Notes under the pieces: model-generated | What the model saw: only the letters and a program-made list of their open reading frames with translations | The model's database searches: none | Told to the model about the DNA's origin: nothing | Translations under genes and position numbers: made by a program | Source: an uncultured Solirubrobacterales bacterium | GTDB taxonomy: Bacteria; Actinomycetota; Thermoleophilia; Solirubrobacterales; Solirubrobacteraceae | DNA: 10,777 bases | Direction: 5' to 3' | Assembly (NCBI GenBank): GCA_937973575.1 | Contig: CALJKH010000206.1 | Span: 1 to 10,777, forward strand | Shown here: positions 7,244 to 10,777 of the stretch, one piece after another | How positions within the stretch are numbered: position 1 is the first letter of the stretch | How the letters are laid out: each line of letters begins with the position of its first letter

Positions 7244-9641
7244 GTTGCTTCGCCCCCAATTCGCTCTCGAGCACGGCCAGAATCGCTGCCCGTGCCGCTG
7301 TGGCCTCGTCCTCAGTCAATGTCCTGTCGTGTGCCCTAAAGACGAACCGGAGACCAAGTGACCTGAAGCCGGGGTCCACGCCGTCCCCCTCGTATACATC
7401 AAAGACAGCGACGCTCTCTAGTTCAGCACCACCTGCGTGCTGGGCGGCGGCAACCGCGTCAGCCGACGCCACCGTGAGGGGTAGCAAGACGGCGAGGTCC
7501 TGGGACACCACCGGATGCGGCGAGACGGGCGCGTAGTGGACCACCTCTGGCGAGGCAGACTCGACAGCCTTGAGATCGAACTCAGCAACAACTGTGTTAG
7601 GAAGCCCAAATTCAGCTGCAACCTCTGGGTGGAGCTCGCCCATCCAGCCGGCAATGTGCCCATCAATCTCGATCACGCCACTTCGAACAGGGTGAAGGAA
7701 AGGCTCAGGGTCTCGAGCAGGAAGCACCTTCCAGGTGACCCGCTGTGATCCAAGAACTCGCTCAAGAAGCGCAGTTCCAGAGTGAATATCAACGCTTGGC
7801 GGTGCTGGGTTGCCCCAGTCCGGAGGCACCGAAGGTCCGACCAGTAGCGTGGCAACTCGAATCGGCTCATCGGCCAAACCCTCCTCCGACGGAAGGTAGA
7901 CAGGGCCGATCTCGAACAGCCGCACAGAGCTCGCGCCCCGAGCAACATTGGTGCCAGCTGACTCGAGAAGTGAGCCGATGAGCGTCGTCCGCATGTGGGC
8001 CTCTTCGGAGCTCATTGGATTCTCAAGTTCGACAACCACCCGCCTCGCGTCGTTTTCAGCCAAGCGAAGTCTGTCGCCGAGATTTGGATTAGCGAAGCTC
8101 CATCCAGCTATCTCAAAAAGCCCAGCTGCCCCAAGCTCGTCAGCAACCTCACGCCGGATTCTCTGACCGCGTGAAAGCAGGCCTCCCTTATTCCCAGAGG
8201 GAAGCGTTGGCTCAATCCCGTCAAGGCCATCGATCCGAACGATCTCTTCGATTAGGTCTACATCGCGCCTGACGTCAAGCCGGTCGGAGGGAACCGTGAC
8301 ATCGAGATCGCCACCTGTAACCGTCACTCCGAAGCCAAGAGCCTCCAGCGGTTTCACGATCCGATCAACTGACCATGCGCCACCAACCAGCGACTCCACC
8401 TTCGAGGCAGCAAGCTTAATCGTCACATCAGGGTAGTCCTGCCCAGCAACTGCAGTGCCCTGGTTTGGAGTAGCTCCAAAGAATTCGCTGAAGAGCTGGG
8501 AGGCAAACGCCTGCCCCCTATCGGTCAAAGCCGGAGCAAGTCCCTTTTCGAAACGCCCCGACGCCTCGCTGCGGAGGTTCAGTCTGTTGGAGGTCGAGTT
8601 GATCGTCGGGCCGTGCCAAACAGCGGCCTCCAAGAGGACACGGGTCGTACCCTCCCCTACCTCAGAACGCGCACCGCCCATAACACCGGCAATCGAGGTG
8701 GGACCGGAGGCGTCATCAATGACGGGGTCGCCTGCCTCAAGCGTCCTGTCCTGACCATCGAGGGTCGTCAGCTTTTCGCCTCCCGCCGCGGAGCGCACAG
8801 TCAACTTCTGGCCGTCCAGCTTGTCCAGATCGAAGGCGTGAAGCGGCTCGCCGATCACAAGCATCGTGTAGTTGGTGATATCCACGACAGGGGAGATCGG
8901 CCGCATGCCTGCAGCTGTCAGATGACCCTGAATCTCCATCGGAGTCTCGCCTGCTCCCTCAATTTCGTAGATGCGGGCAGTGAACCGGGGGCATACAGCT
9001 GGGTCAGCAACATCGAGAGCGAATCCCTCTAAATCCCCGCTCGTTCCATGGTCAACAGTCCAAGGAGCAGGAGCTAGCGGTGCCCCGGTGGCTGCGTGCA
9101 ACTCACGTGCGACGCCGTAGACGCCGAGACAGTCCGGGCGATTCGGAGTGATCTCCAGTTCGAGCACCGTCTCCCCAAGGGGTAGAACGTCAGCGAGTGG
9201 CCGACCTGCCGGACCACTGCTCTCAGGCAGGATCAGAATGCCTTCGTGACTCCGACTCAAGCCCAGCTCGTCCTCAGCGCAGATCATTCCGTTTGACTCA
9301 ACGCCTCTGAGCTTGGCCTTCTTGATCTTCAGACCATTGGGCATTACCGAACCCGTCAGGGCAACCGGGACAAGTTGACCCGCTGCGACATTAGGAGCAC
9401 CACAGACAATCTGCGTTGGCTCCGAGCCACCAATGTCAACGCTGCAGACATTGAGTCGATCCGCGTCCGGGTGCTTCTCGCAGCTGACCACATGCCCCAC
9501 AACAAAGGTGGAGGGGTCCTCCACACCAAGCTTCGTGACGCGCTCCACTTCCGTACCCGTGAGGGCAAGGATCGAAGCGATCTCCTCGACGGGCAGACCG
9601 GGATCGCAGAACTTGAGGAGTAGTGAAAGTGGAACCTTCAT
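7236..9641 (-). CDS. pheT: Phenylalanine-tRNA ligase beta subunit
   Basis: This is the editing and tRNA-binding subunit of the alpha2-beta2 phenylalanyl-tRNA synthetase. The 801 residues show the full bacterial order. An EMAP-type tRNA-binding fold spans about 40-155, with VVSCEKHPDADRLNVC (51-66) and SNGMICAEDELGL (116-128). The B3/4 editing region follows, with ITPNRPDCLGVYGVAREL (164-181), GEPLHAFDLDKL (264-275, with the editing histidine H268) and RSEASGRFEKG (357-367). B5 includes RRDVDLIEEIVRIDG (458-472). The catalytic-like core follows, and an anticodon-binding FDX-ACB domain is at about 702-801, beginning HYAPVSPHP. The ATG at 9641 shares one base with the pheS stop (TGATG), so the two subunits should be made together; GGAG at 9653-9656 lies 11 bases upstream. 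Nothing appears broken. Confidence 0.98.
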   Translation of the reverse strand: MKVPLSLLLKFCDPGLPVEEIASILALTGTEVERVTKLGVEDPSTFVVGHVVSCEKHPDADRLNVCSVDIGGSEPTQIVCGAPNVAAGQLVPVALTGSVMPNGLKIKKAKLRGVESNGMICAEDELGLSRSHEGILILPESSGPAGRPLADVLPLGETVLELEITPNRPDCLGVYGVARELHAATGAPLAPAPWTVDHGTSGDLEGFALDVADPAVCPRFTARIYEIEGAGETPMEIQGHLTAAGMRPISPVVDITNYTMLVIGEPLHAFDLDKLDGQKLTVRSAAGGEKLTTLDGQDRTLEAGDPVIDDASGPTSIAGVMGGARSEVGEGTTRVLLEAAVWHGPTINSTSNRLNLRSEASGRFEKGLAPALTDRGQAFASQLFSEFFGATPNQGTAVAGQDYPDVTIKLAASKVESLVGGAWSVDRIVKPLEALGFGVTVTGGDLDVTVPSDRLDVRRDVDLIEEIVRIDGLDGIEPTLPSGNKGGLLSRGQRIRREVADELGAAGLFEIAGWSFANPNLGDRLRLAENDARRVVVELENPMSSEEAHMRTTLIGSLLESAGTNVARGASSVRLFEIGPVYLPSEEGLADEPIRVATLLVGPSVPPDWGNPAPPSVDIHSGTALLERVLGSQRVTWKVLPARDPEPFLHPVRSGVIEIDGHIAGWMGELHPEVAAEFGLPNTVVAEFDLKAVESASPEVVHYAPVSPHPVVSQDLAVLLPLTVASADAVAAAQHAGGAELESVAVFDVYEGDGVDPGFRSLGLRFVFRAHDRTLTEDEATAARAAILAVLESELGAKQRG

Positions 9642-10696
9642 CAGGCGAACTGCTCCAAGAAACGAATGTCGTTGTCATAGAGAAGCCGCAAGTCAGGGAC
9701 CGAGTGCTTGAGCATCGCGATCCGCTCAATTCCTAGGCCGAAGGCAAAGCCTTGGACCTTTGCTGGGTCGTACTCTGGCCGCTCAGCGGCGACGCTCGCG
9801 AACACGTTCGGGTCAACCATCCCAGCTCCGAGAATCTCGATCCACGCTGTTCCCTTACAGAGACCGCATCGATCGCCAGCCTCCGTCTTTCCGGAGTCGC
9901 ATGCGAAGCAAGAAACGTCGACCTCGACGCTTGGCTCAGTGAACGGGAAGAAATGCGGACGCAACCGAATCTCCCGCTCCTCTCCGAAGATCGCTTTGGC
10001 AAACGCCAGAAGAGTCCCCTTGAGGTCAGCGAGGGAGATCCCCTCGTCGACAGCAAGTCCCTCAATCTGGTGGAACTGTGGAGTGTGAGTCGCGTCATCG
10101 TCACGCCGGTAGACCCGGCCTGGAGCGATCACATAGAGCGGCGGTGGCTCAGCGAGCATCGCCCTCACTTGGACGGGGGATGTGTGTGTCCTCAGAAGAG
10201 TTGACGCATCGACGTAGAACGTGTCCGTGGCCGACCGCGCAGGGTGATGCGGATCGTGGTTGAGCGCGTCGAAGTTGTATGACACCTGCTCAATCTCGGG
10301 ACCCTCGGCGATGCGATAGCCGAGCCCGAGAAACACATCCTCGATCTCCCGCATTGTCTTAGTCAGCAGGTGCAAACCACCGCGGAAGCTCGAAGGCTTG
10401 CCGGGAAGAGTCACGTCAGCCGTATCGGACGCGATGGCTGCCGAGAGCTCCGCAGCGGAAAGCTCTGTGAGCCGCTGATCGATCAGATTCTCAAGTTCGA
10501 CACGGGCCTCGTTCGCAGCTTTGCCTGCGGCTCCCCTCTCCTCCGCCGGTAGTTCCCTCACGCCGCGGAGCAGATTGGGCAGCTCAGCCTTCCTGCCTAG
10601 CCAATTAATGCGCTCCTGCTCTAGGGCGTCGGTGGTCGCTGCGGAATCGATGGCCGCCTTGGCCTCAGCGGTGATCTTGGAAATTCGATCAATCAT
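9641..10696 (-). CDS. pheS: Phenylalanine-tRNA ligase alpha subunit
   Basis: This is the catalytic subunit of phenylalanyl-tRNA synthetase, which activates phenylalanine and loads it on tRNA-Phe. Of 351 residues, about 1-90 form the N-terminal coiled coil that binds tRNA. Then come EGPEIE (131-136), NFDALNHDPHHPAR (141-154), the class II motif 2 RVYRRDDDATHTPQFHQIEG (194-213) and motif 3 GFAFGLGIERIAMLK (316-330). A cysteine insert, CFAC then CGLC (C263, C266, C277, C280), precedes GTAWIEILGAGMVDPNV and probably holds zinc; such an insert occurs in some bacterial lineages but not in E. coli. The ATG at 10696 is supported by AGGA at 10707-10710, 10 bases upstream, and by the family-like opening. 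It is the most upstream complete gene of the run and pheT follows with a 1-base overlap. Confidence 0.98.
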   Translation of the reverse strand: MIDRISKITAEAKAAIDSAATTDALEQERINWLGRKAELPNLLRGVRELPAEERGAAGKAANEARVELENLIDQRLTELSAAELSAAIASDTADVTLPGKPSSFRGGLHLLTKTMREIEDVFLGLGYRIAEGPEIEQVSYNFDALNHDPHHPARSATDTFYVDASTLLRTHTSPVQVRAMLAEPPPLYVIAPGRVYRRDDDATHTPQFHQIEGLAVDEGISLADLKGTLLAFAKAIFGEEREIRLRPHFFPFTEPSVEVDVSCFACDSGKTEAGDRCGLCKGTAWIEILGAGMVDPNVFASVAAERPEYDPAKVQGFAFGLGIERIAMLKHSVPDLRLLYDNDIRFLEQFA

Positions 10697-10725
10697 TAGC
10701 CCAGCATCCTATTGGCGGCGTAGAG
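10696..10725 (-). CDS. Possible C-terminal tail of an upstream gene (nine codons)
   Basis: Upstream of pheS an open frame reads LYAANRMLG and then stops at TAA, sharing one base with the pheS ATG (TAATG). The remaining genomic bases before the adapter contain no other stop in this frame. Overlapping stop and start codons are the style of this cluster, so this may be the end of the preceding gene. In Actinomycetota that is often a SpoU/TrmH-type 23S rRNA methyltransferase (tsnR), whose C-termini tend to read like 'ALYEA'. With only nine residues the identity is a guess, and the open frame itself could be chance. Confidence 0.3.
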   Translation of the reverse strand, partial: LYAANRMLG

Positions 10726-10777
10726 AGATCGGAAGAGCGTCGTGTAGGGAAAGAGTGTCTTCGCCTGTGTAGATCTC
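10726..10777. other. Illumina TruSeq HT adapter with i5 index (sequencing artefact)
   Basis: These 52 bases match the reverse complement of the TruSeq HT i5-side adapter as I know it. Positions 10726-10758 are the 33-base read-primer part, beginning AGATCGGAAGAGC. Positions 10759-10766 are an 8-base index, CTTCGCCT, whose complement AGGCGAAG is index D505. Positions 10767-10777 start the flow-cell arm (GTGTAGATCTC). The translation on the plus strand contains the well-known contaminant peptide GRASCRERV. The sequence is not from the organism. The contig was evidently extended or ended on untrimmed reads whose insert was shorter than the read. Confidence 0.98.

Noticed and set aside
1..10725. 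Mobile elements, CRISPR arrays, tRNA or rRNA genes, phage or defence genes
   Set aside because: None seen on either strand. The genes are housekeeping and tightly packed with no intergenic space to hold such elements.
10521..10772. Plus-strand open frame of 83 codons at the right end
   Set aside because: It is antisense to pheS and its end is translated adapter, with the contaminant peptide GRASCRERV.

Overview
This window is one compact, one-direction stretch of bacterial chromosome. Every supportable gene lies on the minus strand, so transcription runs from right to left. In that order the genes are: pheS and pheT (the two subunits of phenylalanyl-tRNA synthetase), argC, argJ, argB, argD and argG (arginine biosynthesis), an unrecognised 364-residue protein, and the first 179 codons of dnaE (replicative DNA polymerase III alpha subunit), which runs off the left edge. 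The largest gap between genes is 38 bases and several stop and start codons overlap, so there is essentially no intergenic DNA. No RNA gene, insertion sequence, CRISPR array, phage gene or long repeat was seen.

The organism is probably an actinomycetote or a close relative. The order pheS-pheT-argC-argJ-argB-argD-(argF-argR)-argG is the arrangement known from Mycobacterium and other Actinomycetota, and ArgJ is the monofunctional-or-bifunctional ornithine acetyltransferase of the cyclic arginine pathway. The DNA looks moderately GC-rich, with GTG and TTG starts in use. The PheS cysteine-pair insert and the loss of argF and argR from the cluster suggest a lineage away from the mycobacteria, possibly Thermoleophilia-like, but this placement is inference.

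The genes work together as follows. ArgJ makes N-acetylglutamate and recovers the acetyl group. ArgB phosphorylates N-acetylglutamate, ArgC reduces it to the semialdehyde, ArgD transaminates it to N-acetylornithine, and ArgJ releases ornithine. Ornithine carbamoyltransferase (argF) and argininosuccinate lyase (argH) are not here. ArgG joins citrulline and aspartate. PheS and PheT charge tRNA-Phe, and DnaE copies the chromosome.

The last 52 bases (10726-10777) are not biological. They are Illumina TruSeq HT adapter, including an i5 index and the start of the flow-cell sequence, so the true genomic sequence ends at 10725, just upstream of pheS. I found no convincing new defence, mobile or regulatory system. 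The points most worth a second look are the adapter, the unknown protein between argG and dnaE with a possible leaderless promoter, the missing argF/argR/argH, and the fusion of the phe and arg genes into one apparent transcript.
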